NCBI GenBank assembly: GCA_020634155.1
Contig: JACKCI010000002.1
Location: forward strand, 310,001-374,000
DNA from: Anaerolineales bacterium
GTDB taxonomy: Bacteria; Chloroflexota; Anaerolineae; Aggregatilineales; J027
DNA length: 64,000 nt
Direction of reading: 5' to 3'
Part shown: in pieces, positions 24,098-33,358 of the stretch
Position numbering within the stretch: position 1 is the first letter of the stretch
Layout of the letters: every line of letters begins with the position of its first letter
Translations under genes and position numbers: made by a program
The notes under the pieces: generated by a model
What the model was told of the DNA's origin: nothing
The model's input: only the letters and a program-made list of their open reading frames with translations
Database searches by the model: none

Positions 24098-25792
24098 TCA
24101 AGGTGTCACAATAGACTTTTCCACCAAATAATCAAAGAGAATGTCTTTGGTGACCTCATGCCCCGTCGCGTTAAAATGCCCATCTTCTTGGATAAACATC
24201 AAATCATAGACACGTCCGCCTGCCGCTTCTGCATAGGCTTCATAGGCGGGACGGGTACGGATGAGGTCAGCCGGAAGACCATCTAGAATGTCCGCCAGCT
24301 TGTGGTCGGGCAAGTCAGGGTCCCAACCCCAACCATCGGTTAATTCTGGGAACCATCCTGCAACACTTTGAATCATTTCTTGCCCAATGAAGATGGAGAC
24401 TACCGCGTAATCAGCACCTTGCCCATTCACCCGATTGGCGAATAGCTCCAAGCCCTTAGCAGTACGTGTCCACCCCTCAGCATAGCCTTCTGGCTCTGGT
24501 TCGGTAACGTAAATATAAAACTGAGGATGCACCCGCTCCATCACGCCACCGGGTGTGCGTATTTGCTGCGGTGGGTCGCCTAAATAGACGAACAACTTGG
24601 CTAGATTTGTTTTCTGTAACGGCTCAGATAAGGCATTATAAAGGGTGCGGGAACGATTCGGGGGCAAGGGCTGCTGGTTGGTATCGACCAATGTGACCGT
24701 ATCACCCTCAAATAGATATTCATAGTTGGTGTTGTTGATGCCGGGCCAGAAGAATCGCGGATAGTTGTCTGAGACATCGTTGATATAAAACATACTGATG
24801 ACTAAATCGGCGTCGTATTTATAGCCTTCTTTGTCGTAATAAATATATTCTTGGAGGGTTCCCCAGCCTGTGCGCCCCATGTTAACGACTTCATACCGCC
24901 GTTCCGGTGTGCTGTATTGGTCGAGTTCGGCTTGAAGAAGGGCATAGAAAGTCTGCTCATAATCGACCTGCACCGCTTCCACAAAGGAGTCCCCAATAAT
25001 CAAGATGCGGTAGACGTTATCTGGTTTTTCGTAGTCAATTTCAGGTCCGCGTGAACCTTTGCTATTGAAATCGACCATATTATCAAAAACTTCTTGCCCA
25101 TCGGCGGTATATAGCCAAACGTGCATAGTTGAATTCACGCGTGGGCCGTATCCAGTATAATGGCTCCAAGGTGCCTGACCGTTATCGACCGGAAAGGTTG
25201 CACCACCACCCGCGAGTTTGGGCGGACCAGCATCCGGCGTTGGTGTTGGTTCAGGGGTGGCGGTTGGAAGGTTCTCAAGGGTAGCAGAGGGTTCTACAGT
25301 AGCGGCTGGTTCTTCAGTTGGGTCATCGCGTCGCACAACGGGTGGCTTGGGAGCATCGGCTTCTTTACGGGCTTCAAGAATCGGCCCCGCCGCAAACTCT
25401 GCCATCCCTATTGCAACCATCACACCGAAAGCCATCATGCCCAGTTTAAGGCCCCATAGTGGTTGATCATAGACAAGGCTAATTGCCAGTAAAACGAGGA
25501 TGGTACCCGCATATAAAGCCGCAATCGCAGTATTGGCATTCGCAGAATCTGAATAGATGAGCAAAGGAGTCAGGGCTATTGCACCAAAAATCAATACGCG
25601 CAACACATAGTCAGGAACTTTGGGCAATCGTTGCCACAGAGGGCGCTCAATGAGTGTCAACACCACCGCCACGCCAAGCATCCATGTCCACTGATTTTGA
25701 ATCTGCAAAACGTCATTTATCCAATAGAAGGGATAAGCAATAATTGCCCCTATCAATAGCCTTGCAATTATGATGCTAAGTCGTTTTAGCAC
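24098..25792 (-). CDS. Multi-TM SGNH hydrolase/acyltransferase with extracellular catalytic domain
   Basis: This 564-residue protein starts at a GTG preceded by GAGG. Its first 140 residues contain five hydrophobic segments. A Pro/Thr/Glu-rich linker (about 150-195) follows, and then an SGNH domain with 'ILIIGDSFVEAVQVDYEQTF', 'VNMGRTGWGT' and 'DGHFNATGH'. The domain is a paralogue of that in the next gene, sharing 'GDSF-EA-QV-Y-TF', so the pair probably arose by duplication. The TM module lacks the recognisable acyltransferase-3 motif. It is the first gene of the cluster. Confidence 0.82.
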   Translation of the reverse strand: MLKRLSIIIARLLIGAIIAYPFYWINDVLQIQNQWTWMLGVAVVLTLIERPLWQRLPKVPDYVLRVLIFGAIALTPLLIYSDSANANTAIAALYAGTILVLLAISLVYDQPLWGLKLGMMAFGVMVAIGMAEFAAGPILEARKEADAPKPPVVRRDDPTEEPAATVEPSATLENLPTATPEPTPTPDAGPPKLAGGGATFPVDNGQAPWSHYTGYGPRVNSTMHVWLYTADGQEVFDNMVDFNSKGSRGPEIDYEKPDNVYRILIIGDSFVEAVQVDYEQTFYALLQAELDQYSTPERRYEVVNMGRTGWGTLQEYIYYDKEGYKYDADLVISMFYINDVSDNYPRFFWPGINNTNYEYLFEGDTVTLVDTNQQPLPPNRSRTLYNALSEPLQKTNLAKLFVYLGDPPQQIRTPGGVMERVHPQFYIYVTEPEPEGYAEGWTRTAKGLELFANRVNGQGADYAVVSIFIGQEMIQSVAGWFPELTDGWGWDPDLPDHKLADILDGLPADLIRTRPAYEAYAEAAGGRVYDLMFIQEDGHFNATGHEVTKDILFDYLVEKSIVTP

Positions 25793-25826
25793 ACCAACAC
25801 CTCAATAATCCGAGCAACGATGGGCT

Positions 25827-25832
25827 AGTATA
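25827..25832 (-). promoter_or_regulatory. Candidate -10 box of the surface-glycan cluster
   Basis: TATACT reads on the minus strand 35 bases before the GTG start at 25792. The -35 region is poor. Confidence 0.35.
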
Positions 25833-25869
25833 ACGCAGAATTATGCGAAGAAAAGCCTACGTTTTGGCA

Positions 25870-25899
25870 TTGGCAACCATACTTTTTTTCTTGTAAGAT
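25870..25899 (+). promoter_or_regulatory. Promoter of the RRM-PHAX gene
   Basis: TTGGCA (25870-25875) and TAAGAT (25894-25899) are spaced by 18 bases, 24 bases before the ATG. An AAAGGAG site lies six bases before that ATG. Confidence 0.5.
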
Positions 25900-25923
25900 G
25901 TTTACGGTAGTAAAGGAGCCGCT

Positions 25924-26919
25924 ATGTACTTCAAGCTATTTGTTCAAAATTTGGCTGAGACGGTAACCATACAGCAACTTCAAGAGACCTTGAGTCGGGC
26001 TGGGAACGTCATGGATGTACAGCGCCCCTTTGACGAAAAAGTGGGTAAACCTGCTCTCTTTGCGTTTGTTACAGTTGAGACTGAGGAAGAAGCAGAGACC
26101 GTTATTAAACGCTTTAATGGGGCCAAATTGGGTGGTCAGAAAATCAAGATTCAGCATTTCAAGCCACGTCCCCCCAAAGAAGACAGCGAACATGCCGCCG
26201 CCGATATGATTTCGCTCAAGTTAGGCGAGGTTGACCGTATCCCCCGCGCCCAAGTCCGTCGTATTGTTGAACTATGTGGAGAGGAATTCGCCAACCAGCT
26301 ACTTGAAGATGCCACCAAACTCCATGAAGAAGGCCGTGTGATGACCCAAGATGGTACCCGTACCCGCACCTTGGGGGGGATCTTTTTCCGCTTGGCACGC
26401 GACCGTATGGAGCCGGAAGACCGTGAGAAGACCTTTCCCAGTTGGGCCGAGGTCAAACGCCGCCGCAAGGAGCGCAAACAACAGATTCGGGAAATCCAAG
26501 CCCAGCAGCAAAGTCAGCCAGAAGCGGCAACACCAGCACCATCGCCTGCAAAACCTGCCCAACCTAAATCTCACCCCTCTGCACGTGATGCAGGTGGCAC
26601 TCGGTCTCCTCAAGCCAAAAGCGGGCCACGCCCATCACAAAATCATGAGGCAGCACGCCCAACGACTAGACCACCAGCCAAAGCCAAGCCAACACCGTCT
26701 GTCGTAATGCCATCTACACCTGCCGCACCAGAAATCAGCCGTGAAGGTGCTGCCGTTGAACTTGGTCAGTTGCGCCAACAGGAGGCACATATTAACCAGC
26801 TATTGGTTGATGTGCGGGCAGGCAAGGCACAAGGGAGCATGATGTCGATTTTGAAAGAGATGGCCGAAATTAAAGCCAAAATCAACGCCCTGATTAAGCA
26901 GTATCCTGATTTAACCTAA
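25924..26919 (+). CDS. RRM plus PHAX-type RNA-binding domain protein
   Basis: This 331-residue cytoplasmic protein starts with an RNA recognition motif (residues 1-80; RNP2 'LFVQNL' and RNP1-like 'PALFAFVTV'). The next module (about 95-185) matches the RNA-binding domain of PHAX, the eukaryotic snRNA export adaptor: helical 'RRIVELCGEEFANQLLEDAT', then 'GRVMTQDGTRTRTLGGIFFRL'. Residues 190-275 are a basic Ala/Pro-rich linker, and 275-331 a predicted coiled coil. PHAX-like domains are known in some bacteria, but the RNA ligand of this protein is unknown. It is a single-gene unit with its own promoter. Confidence 0.82.
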   Translation: MYFKLFVQNLAETVTIQQLQETLSRAGNVMDVQRPFDEKVGKPALFAFVTVETEEEAETVIKRFNGAKLGGQKIKIQHFKPRPPKEDSEHAAADMISLKLGEVDRIPRAQVRRIVELCGEEFANQLLEDATKLHEEGRVMTQDGTRTRTLGGIFFRLARDRMEPEDREKTFPSWAEVKRRRKERKQQIREIQAQQQSQPEAATPAPSPAKPAQPKSHPSARDAGGTRSPQAKSGPRPSQNHEAARPTTRPPAKAKPTPSVVMPSTPAAPEISREGAAVELGQLRQQEAHINQLLVDVRAGKAQGSMMSILKEMAEIKAKINALIKQYPDLT

Positions 26920-26935
26920 CAGTAGTCTAATTGCC

Positions 26936-26964
26936 TTGGGGTAGGCTGTTCCCTGTGCTACAAT
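26936..26964 (+). promoter_or_regulatory. Candidate promoter of the MEMO-like/priA/GDPD operon
   Basis: TTGGGG (26936-26941) and TACAAT (26959-26964) are spaced by 17 bases, and TGC just before the -10 box makes an extended -10. The ATG at 26988 follows 23 bases later. Confidence 0.5.
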
Positions 26965-26987
26965 CAAAGGTAAGCAAGGAGCGACCT

Positions 26988-27791
26988 ATGGCTAATGTAC
27001 GCCCCTCTCCCTTAGCGGGGCGTTGGTATCCCGCCGACGCTTCCCGCCTGACACAGATAATTGATGATTATTTAGGCGAACCCCAACCCACCCCTGACCA
27101 TCTCTATGGGCTATTGGCTCCCCATGCGGGCTTGGTGTATTCCGGCCCAGTGGCAGGGCGGGCCTTTCGTTATACCATTGGGCTAAAGGTCGATACGGTG
27201 GTCATTGTGGCCCCGTCGCATCATGTTTTTCCCGCAGATTTGCTCTCTACCGCCCATACCCATTTTGAAACACCCTTGGGGCAGGTCACGATAGCTCATG
27301 ATTTGCTACACACCATGATGCAACGAATCGAGCTATTGCAAGTCACCAAAGACCCTGAACATGCCGTTGAAATTGAATTGCCGTTCTTGCAGCGTACCCT
27401 TGGCGCATTTGAACTGTTGCCGCTCGTCATGCTCGACCAATCATGGGCAACGGCGCGGTTACTCGGTGAGACTCTCGCTGAAATCCTCACTGGACGCCAA
27501 GCCCTTTTGGTTGCCAGTTCTGACCTCTCGCATTTTTATCCCCAACAGCAAGCCAATATCTTTGATCAAGTAATCTTAGATGCAGTGGCAGCTTATGATC
27601 CCGCTGGTGTTATCCAAGCCGAACATGAAGCGCGTGGCTTCGCCTGTGGTCGGGGAGCCATTGCCGCCGTGATGGTCGCTGCCCAACGACTCGGGGCATC
27701 ACAAGCCTCAGTTGTTAGCTATGCGACATCTGGCGATGCTACGGGCGATATGACACGGGTTGTCGGCTACGGGGCAGCCTTGTTCAATTAG
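26988..27791 (+). CDS. MEMO1/AmmeMemoRadiSam system protein B-like
   Basis: This 267-residue protein belongs to the MEMO family: 'RPSPLAGRWYPAD' at the N-terminus, 'GLLAPHAGLVYSGPVAGRAF', 'APSHHV', 'EHAVEIELPFLQ', 'SSDLSHF' and 'CGRGAIAAVM'. The fold resembles extradiol dioxygenases with a metal site of His residues. Its biochemical role is unsettled. The start at 26988 is chosen for AAGGAG six bases upstream. It sits two bases before priA, probably co-transcribed. AmmeMemoRadiSam A and radical SAM partners are not seen in this window. Confidence 0.9.
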   Translation: MANVRPSPLAGRWYPADASRLTQIIDDYLGEPQPTPDHLYGLLAPHAGLVYSGPVAGRAFRYTIGLKVDTVVIVAPSHHVFPADLLSTAHTHFETPLGQVTIAHDLLHTMMQRIELLQVTKDPEHAVEIELPFLQRTLGAFELLPLVMLDQSWATARLLGETLAEILTGRQALLVASSDLSHFYPQQQANIFDQVILDAVAAYDPAGVIQAEHEARGFACGRGAIAAVMVAAQRLGASQASVVSYATSGDATGDMTRVVGYGAALFN

Positions 27792-27793
27792 CC

Positions 27794-30523
27794 ATGTATG
27801 CCATTGTCGCGGTGCATCGCCCCGTCCGCCAAACGTTCCACTATGAGATTCCTGCTGCCCTGCTTGGTCGTCTCCAAGTGGGGCATTTGGTTGAGGTCGA
27901 GTTTGGGGTGGCACGACTCAGTGGGGTAGTGGTCGGCTTCGATACCCATAGCCCTGTCCTAAAAACCAAGCCTATCGTTGAACTTATTGACCCCAAGCCC
28001 GTGATTACCCCCTTACAGCTAGACGTTGCCCAATGGCTGGCGGATAATACCCTCACGCCGATTGGCTTGTGTATTTGGCTGATGCTCCCATCGGGCATTC
28101 AAAGCACCAGCACTCTACGCTATACCCTGCTAGACCCCGATGCGGTTCCCAATACCGCTAATCAAAAGCGGGTGCTGAGTCTGCTCAAGACACGTGGCCC
28201 TTTGCTGGCGACTCAACTTCAGCGGGCGCTACCCCGTGTCAATTGGCGCTCGGCAGTCACCTCTTTGCTACAACGCGGCGTACTTGAGCAAGAGATGATT
28301 ATCCGACCCCCTAGCGTAAATCCCAAGACCGTAGAGACATTAGGACTGGCTATCCCTCCCCTTGCTATCCCCGCCATTGCCTCGCACCTTGGGCGTGAAT
28401 CCAAGCGGGCTAATGTCCTAGAGGTGCTGCTGGCGGCTCCTGACCATCACCTTTCCCTTGAGGAAACGATGGCTCTTGCAGGTTGTAAATCTAGTCCTAT
28501 TAAGGCAGTTGAGGACATGGGGTTAGTCAGTATCGAAAACCACATTGTGCAGCTTATCGTGGATAGCCCAACTGCTAAAGTCGCCATGATTGAGCTTCGT
28601 GGAAGCCAGCCAGAAATTGACCTTCTCTATTATCTGGCGGCGGCAGGTGAGGTGGTCGAGACGCGAGTCGCTATGCAGGCCACAGGCGTCAAAGATGCCA
28701 GCCTCAGCCGTCTTGCCGAAGACGGCATTATCTTGCTAGGCGAGACCGAAGTCTGGCGTGACCCACTAGCTGACCTTGTAACCATGCCCGATCTTGCTCC
28801 ACCCCTGACCAGTGGACAACAGCAGGTATGGGATAGTATCCGTGCCTATATGGAGGGCATTCGGTGGGGGGAGTCCTCACCTGACCCATCCTCACCGCAT
28901 GTCTTTTTGGTGCATGGGGTCACGGGTTCGGGAAAAACCGAGATTTATATGCGGGCTGTGCAACAAGCCTTAGCCCAAGGTCGTCAAGCTATTGTCCTAG
29001 TGCCAGAGATCGCCCTTACCGCCCAATTGGTGCAGCGCTTTGCAGCACGCTTCCCGCAGCAAATTGCCGTCGCCCATAGCAATCTTTCAGTCGGTGAGCG
29101 CTACGATACATGGCGTCGGGTGCGGGCGGGCGAGATACAAGTAGTCATCGGCGCACGCTCGGCCTTGTTTATGCCCTTGCCTGACCCCGGCCTTGTCATT
29201 CTAGATGAGGAACACGACGATAGCTATAAACAAGGGTCGCCCATCCTGCCACCCTTTTATCATGCACGTGATGTGGCAGTGGAGATGATGTGGCGCAATC
29301 GCGGCACGGTGATATTAGGGAGCGCCACGCCTGATACCACTACTTTCTACCATGCCGAGCGCGGCGATTATGTGCTGTTACGAATGCCCGACCGCGTGTT
29401 GGCCTATCGAGAGAAAATCAAGCGCCAGATTGCCCACCTTAATTTGCCCAGCGCCCGCTATATCCCGACTGATGCCGAGGAAGCCGTTAGTATTGAACTC
29501 CCTCCCGTTGAAGTGGTCGATATGCGCCAAGAACTGCGCGAGGGCAACCGTAGTATCTTCAGCCGCATCTTGCAAGACCACCTGCGCGAGGTACTAGTCA
29601 ACGAGCAGCAAGCTATTCTCTTTCTTAATCGGCGCGGTACCGCTACCCATGTAATGTGCCGTGACTGTGGGCATGTGGTTGTGTGTAGCCGTTGCGATAC
29701 GCCCTTGACCTATCATGCCCCGCGTGAGGCCCTCGTCTGCCATCATTGTGGCAAACGGCAGGCCAGCCCAACACGCTGTCCGGTCTGCAATGGGCAGCAT
29801 ATTCGCTACTTTGGGGCGGGTACCGAAAAGCTCAATCAGCTTCTAAAAGAGAGCTATCCCCAAGCGCGAGTCTTACGCTGGGATCAAGATACCGCTAAAG
29901 AGCGTGGCGCACATGAGCGCATCCTTAAGCAGTTCCTTGATCGCCAAGCCGATATTTTGGTCGGTACCCAGATGATTGCCAAGGGTCTTGATATTCCACT
30001 GGTGACACTGGTCGGGATTGTCTCAGCCGATACCAGCTTGGGCTTGCCCGATTATCGGGTGGGGGAGCGCACCTTTCAGTTGTTGACCCAAGTGGCCGGA
30101 CGAGCCGGACGGGGTTTGCTCGGCGGGCGCGTGGTGCTACAGACCTACCAACCTGCCCATTATGCCATCCAAGCCGCTGCCACCCATGATTATGCCCAGT
30201 TTTATCAGCAGGAAATCGCGTTTCGGGAATTGACCCGCTACCCGCCCTTTGCACGGTTGGCACGGCTGCTCTTTCGAGACAATCAACAGACAGTGGTCAT
30301 CCGTGAAGCGGAAGTGATGGCCGATACCTTGCGCCGTCGCCAGAGTCGAGGCGAGTTTCATGCCACCGAGGTGATTGGCCCTACACCGTGCTTCTTTATG
30401 CGTCAAGATGGGGTGTTCCGCTGGCAAATCTTGGTGCGAACGAGTGATCCAGTGGCCTTCTTCCGTGATATTGAGCTAGGGCCAAGCGCTATACTCGATA
30501 TTGACCCCTTAGATTTACTATAG
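27794..30523 (+). CDS. priA: Primosomal protein N' (replication restart helicase PriA)
   Basis: This 909-residue SF2 helicase recognises stalled or repaired forks and reloads the replicative helicase. It has the N-terminal 3'-DNA-binding domain ('VHRPVRQTFHYEIP'), Walker A 'GVTGSGKTEIYMRA', DEEHD motif II and 'VILGSATP' motif III. An eight-Cys zinc module follows ('CRDCGHVVVCSRCDTPL' and 'CHHCGKRQ...CPVC'), and the C-terminal helicase ends with 'QVAGRAGRG'. It is longer than typical PriA (about 730-830); the extra length lies mainly in the winged-helix region between the DNA-binding domain and the motor. No Shine-Dalgarno is seen, suggesting coupling to the upstream gene. Confidence 0.95.
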   Translation: MYAIVAVHRPVRQTFHYEIPAALLGRLQVGHLVEVEFGVARLSGVVVGFDTHSPVLKTKPIVELIDPKPVITPLQLDVAQWLADNTLTPIGLCIWLMLPSGIQSTSTLRYTLLDPDAVPNTANQKRVLSLLKTRGPLLATQLQRALPRVNWRSAVTSLLQRGVLEQEMIIRPPSVNPKTVETLGLAIPPLAIPAIASHLGRESKRANVLEVLLAAPDHHLSLEETMALAGCKSSPIKAVEDMGLVSIENHIVQLIVDSPTAKVAMIELRGSQPEIDLLYYLAAAGEVVETRVAMQATGVKDASLSRLAEDGIILLGETEVWRDPLADLVTMPDLAPPLTSGQQQVWDSIRAYMEGIRWGESSPDPSSPHVFLVHGVTGSGKTEIYMRAVQQALAQGRQAIVLVPEIALTAQLVQRFAARFPQQIAVAHSNLSVGERYDTWRRVRAGEIQVVIGARSALFMPLPDPGLVILDEEHDDSYKQGSPILPPFYHARDVAVEMMWRNRGTVILGSATPDTTTFYHAERGDYVLLRMPDRVLAYREKIKRQIAHLNLPSARYIPTDAEEAVSIELPPVEVVDMRQELREGNRSIFSRILQDHLREVLVNEQQAILFLNRRGTATHVMCRDCGHVVVCSRCDTPLTYHAPREALVCHHCGKRQASPTRCPVCNGQHIRYFGAGTEKLNQLLKESYPQARVLRWDQDTAKERGAHERILKQFLDRQADILVGTQMIAKGLDIPLVTLVGIVSADTSLGLPDYRVGERTFQLLTQVAGRAGRGLLGGRVVLQTYQPAHYAIQAAATHDYAQFYQQEIAFRELTRYPPFARLARLLFRDNQQTVVIREAEVMADTLRRRQSRGEFHATEVIGPTPCFFMRQDGVFRWQILVRTSDPVAFFRDIELGPSAILDIDPLDLL

Positions 30524-30536
30524 AGGATTATGATTG

Positions 30537-31241
30537 ATGAAACCCATGCCAACACGCGCCAACCGCCCCCACATTATCGGACATCGTGGGGCGCAGGGCC
30601 TAGCCCCTGAAAACACCTTAAAAAGCTTTCAAACTGCCACTGACCTTGGGGCCGATGGTGTTGAGTTCGATGTACAACGGAGCGCCGATGGTCAACTGGT
30701 CATTTTTCATGATGACACCGTAGACCGCACGACCAACGGCACAGGTGTGCTGCGTCTCATGACCTTTGACGCTATTCGCCAGTTGGATGCAGGTGATGGG
30801 GAACAGGTGCCAACTCTCGATGAGGTACTCGACCTGTTTCGCACCAATGACCTTATCCTGCATGTCGAACTCAAAGATTGTTTTTTATTCCCAGATATTG
30901 AGCAGCAAGTGATTGAGCGGATCCGTGCCTTTGGCATGGTGGAACGTTGCCAGCTACGGTCATTTGAGCATGATGCCCTACACCGTGCCTATGCCATCGC
31001 CCCAGAGATTGCCTACTCCGAACTGTGGTTTGCCCAAATTCCAGTCACACCCTTTTTTAAGACGGTCAACGCTTATCATAGCCTCTATACGGCTGAGAAT
31101 CTGCGTCAATTGCATGAGCAAGGCGTCAAGGCCACCGCATGGACAGTCAACGAGATTGAGACCGCCCAACATCTGCTCGACATCGGCATTGATGGCCTGA
31201 CAACCGACTATCCTGACCGACTACTGCCCTTGATTAGCTGA
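30537..31241 (+). CDS. Glycerophosphodiester phosphodiesterase
   Basis: This 234-residue enzyme hydrolyses glycerophosphodiesters to glycerol-3-phosphate. GDPD motifs are 'IIGHRGAQGLAPENTL', 'GVEFDVQRSADGQLVIFHDD' and 'RTTNGTG', plus 'LHVELKD' and the last strand 'DGLTTDYPDRL'. There is no signal peptide, so it is cytoplasmic. It follows priA by 13 bases. The 3' end overlaps the convergent helicase gene by 21 bases. Confidence 0.93.
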   Translation: MKPMPTRANRPHIIGHRGAQGLAPENTLKSFQTATDLGADGVEFDVQRSADGQLVIFHDDTVDRTTNGTGVLRLMTFDAIRQLDAGDGEQVPTLDEVLDLFRTNDLILHVELKDCFLFPDIEQQVIERIRAFGMVERCQLRSFEHDALHRAYAIAPEIAYSELWFAQIPVTPFFKTVNAYHSLYTAENLRQLHEQGVKATAWTVNEIETAQHLLDIGIDGLTTDYPDRLLPLIS

Positions 31242-33275
31242 GGTGGTGGCTTGGTTTTGGTGCTGGAGGGCCTCTTGGAGCAGGGTTTGGGGTGTATCCA
31301 GTCCACTGACAAATAGATAGCGCTTGGCACGGGTCACCCCCACATAAAAAACAACCCGTCCCAAAACCCCCGCCTCAAGGTGGTCGGTGTCTAGCATGAA
31401 CACGATGGGGGCATCATAGCCTTTGGCATTGTAGAGGGTAGCGAGGGTTAATTGCCCCGGCACCAGTAGCGCCTCATCAATAAACTGTTGGTAATTACCA
31501 CCCACCAAGCGCAGCGGAATCGGACTATGGGCCAATTGGGTCAGGCGTTGACTGAGGTAGCGGAATGAAGATGAGCGCGGCGCGAGGATGAGGATATGCT
31601 CAGGCCGCACATGCTCACCCTCCATCAGGGCCAGTATGGTATCTACCGCCCAGTCGAGTTGCTCAAAACGGCTGGTAAAGCTGCGAACAATGGGTGCAAT
31701 CCCGCTACTTTCAGCATAACTAATCTGCCAGCCTTGCGCGGTCTCACTGACCAGTTGCTTTTGCTCAAGGCTATCGATATCCACAAAGCGGCGTGAGGCC
31801 ACTCGTACCTTCTGTTTGGCATGGGTACCCATCAGCACATTCAAGCCCAACTCAATAATCTCGCGGCTGTTGCGATAGCATTGCTGCATAAAGGCCGCCC
31901 GTCCACCCGCCACATTCAGGCTGAGATTGCGCCATGTTGGGGGTGGATTGCCATAGAGGTTTTGGGCATCGTCATAAAAAATGGTGATGCTGCGCTCGCC
32001 AGTGGTCGGGTTCGGGCGTATCAGGTTATAGAGCAGACGGTATTCATCAGGATGGGCGTCTTGGCCCTCATCAATAAACAGACCATCAAAGCACAGGGGG
32101 TCAAAAATGGCGGGATAGGAGATACGCAAGGCTTCCAGTTGGTCGAGATGTTTACGGGCACGCTCGGCGGCCTGCTGATTACGATTCACATACTGAAAGA
32201 GCTTGTGGTTGCCAATGCGCTCCGCAAAGCTATACAGCAAGCGGTTGAGGTCGGTGATCATGACATTTTCAGGCAAATTGTCTTGACCCGTTAGTCCTTG
32301 ATAGGCACGGCTGATACGCTCTTGGAGCAACGGCACCAATGAGCGATTGAAGCATAGCACCCCCAGCTTAGGGGGGGATTCGGGCGTATCCTCAAACAAT
32401 GACAACTGGGCGCGTTGCTGCTGGTGTCGGTAGAGGGTGTGGGCCACTTGGTTGGCAAGAACAATGCTCTTGCCGGAACCTGCTACCCCGCGTACCAAGA
32501 AGGGCGCTCCCCACGTATCCATGCGTGAGAGGTGTTCCTGCTCGGCGGAGAGTTGCTTGTGGCTCTGCTCAATCTGATCAATCTCGGCCCCGATGCCTGT
32601 GCCAAGACCGCGTAGCAATTCACGGGGTTCATTGAGCACCGCCGAGTCACCAAACACGCGCTGAAATACACTGTCGGCTAAGGGCGGGTAGGGGTCGGGC
32701 ATATTGACCACGCGCTGGCGGGTCTGCTGAATGAGTGTATTGATATGCTCTTTCAACAATTGTGGGTCTTCTAGGTGATGACGGAAGATGACTACCCGCC
32801 CATCCAGCGAGCGATGATAACCAAGGCGGTGCCATTCAGCAGCATCGATATTGGGCAAGGCTACCATGGCATGGAATAAGGGACGCGGGCCGGGTGGGGC
32901 GTATTGCTCAAAGGCATCTTTGATGGCGAACATACCGCGCTGTGCTTGGCGCAAGGGATTAACCAGTTCATCGCGCCCATGCCGTGCAATCTTGAGGTTG
33001 CCCGCCTCAATGCCTTGGATATAGCCAATGTCATAAGCCTTGCACTCAAAGACCACCAAGCCTACATCAGGGTGTACCAAAACCACATCGGGTGGGGGAA
33101 CTTGGGAATCGAGCAAGGCTGGCTCAACGTACAAAAATCCACGCTGACTTTGACCATAGGCCGCCAAAATCGCTTGGAGCAACTGAATTTCAGCAATATC
33201 ATAGATGTCTTGATGCCCCACCACCCGCAATGAGGCGTTTTGTACAGCCGTCTTTAGTTGTTGGTGAATATCCAT
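31221..33275 (-). CDS. NERD nuclease-related domain plus UvrD/Rep-type helicase
   Basis: This 684-residue protein joins an N-terminal NERD (nuclease-related) region (about 20-150, with a PD-(D/E)xK-like 'PDVVLVHPDVGLVVFECKAY') to an SF1 helicase. Helicase motifs are Walker A 'GVAGSGKSIVLANQV' (about 265), 'FIDEGQDAHPDEYRLL' (motif II) and a late 'FYVGVTRAKRYLFVSG' (motif VI). Such fusions are thought to act in DNA repair or defence; here there is no neighbouring defence gene. The start at 33275 (AAAAGAG upstream) is preferred over an in-frame ATG 15 bases earlier. Confidence 0.85.
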   Translation of the reverse strand: MDIHQQLKTAVQNASLRVVGHQDIYDIAEIQLLQAILAAYGQSQRGFLYVEPALLDSQVPPPDVVLVHPDVGLVVFECKAYDIGYIQGIEAGNLKIARHGRDELVNPLRQAQRGMFAIKDAFEQYAPPGPRPLFHAMVALPNIDAAEWHRLGYHRSLDGRVVIFRHHLEDPQLLKEHINTLIQQTRQRVVNMPDPYPPLADSVFQRVFGDSAVLNEPRELLRGLGTGIGAEIDQIEQSHKQLSAEQEHLSRMDTWGAPFLVRGVAGSGKSIVLANQVAHTLYRHQQQRAQLSLFEDTPESPPKLGVLCFNRSLVPLLQERISRAYQGLTGQDNLPENVMITDLNRLLYSFAERIGNHKLFQYVNRNQQAAERARKHLDQLEALRISYPAIFDPLCFDGLFIDEGQDAHPDEYRLLYNLIRPNPTTGERSITIFYDDAQNLYGNPPPTWRNLSLNVAGGRAAFMQQCYRNSREIIELGLNVLMGTHAKQKVRVASRRFVDIDSLEQKQLVSETAQGWQISYAESSGIAPIVRSFTSRFEQLDWAVDTILALMEGEHVRPEHILILAPRSSSFRYLSQRLTQLAHSPIPLRLVGGNYQQFIDEALLVPGQLTLATLYNAKGYDAPIVFMLDTDHLEAGVLGRVVFYVGVTRAKRYLFVSGLDTPQTLLQEALQHQNQATTSANQGQ

Positions 33276-33327
33276 AGCGGCTCTTTTCATATTCCTAGCT
33301 TATTATATATGAAAGCTAGAAAACGGT

Positions 33328-33333
33328 TATAAT
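33328..33333 (+). promoter_or_regulatory. -10 box of the FHA-receiver gene, deciding its start
   Basis: TATAAT at 33328-33333 contains the first in-frame ATG (33332), which therefore cannot be translated from this promoter. The next ATG, 33359, has AAAGGAG at 33341-33347 and is taken as the start. Confidence 0.55.
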
Positions 33334-33358
33334 GGTTCGCAAAGGAGACATTATCTTC

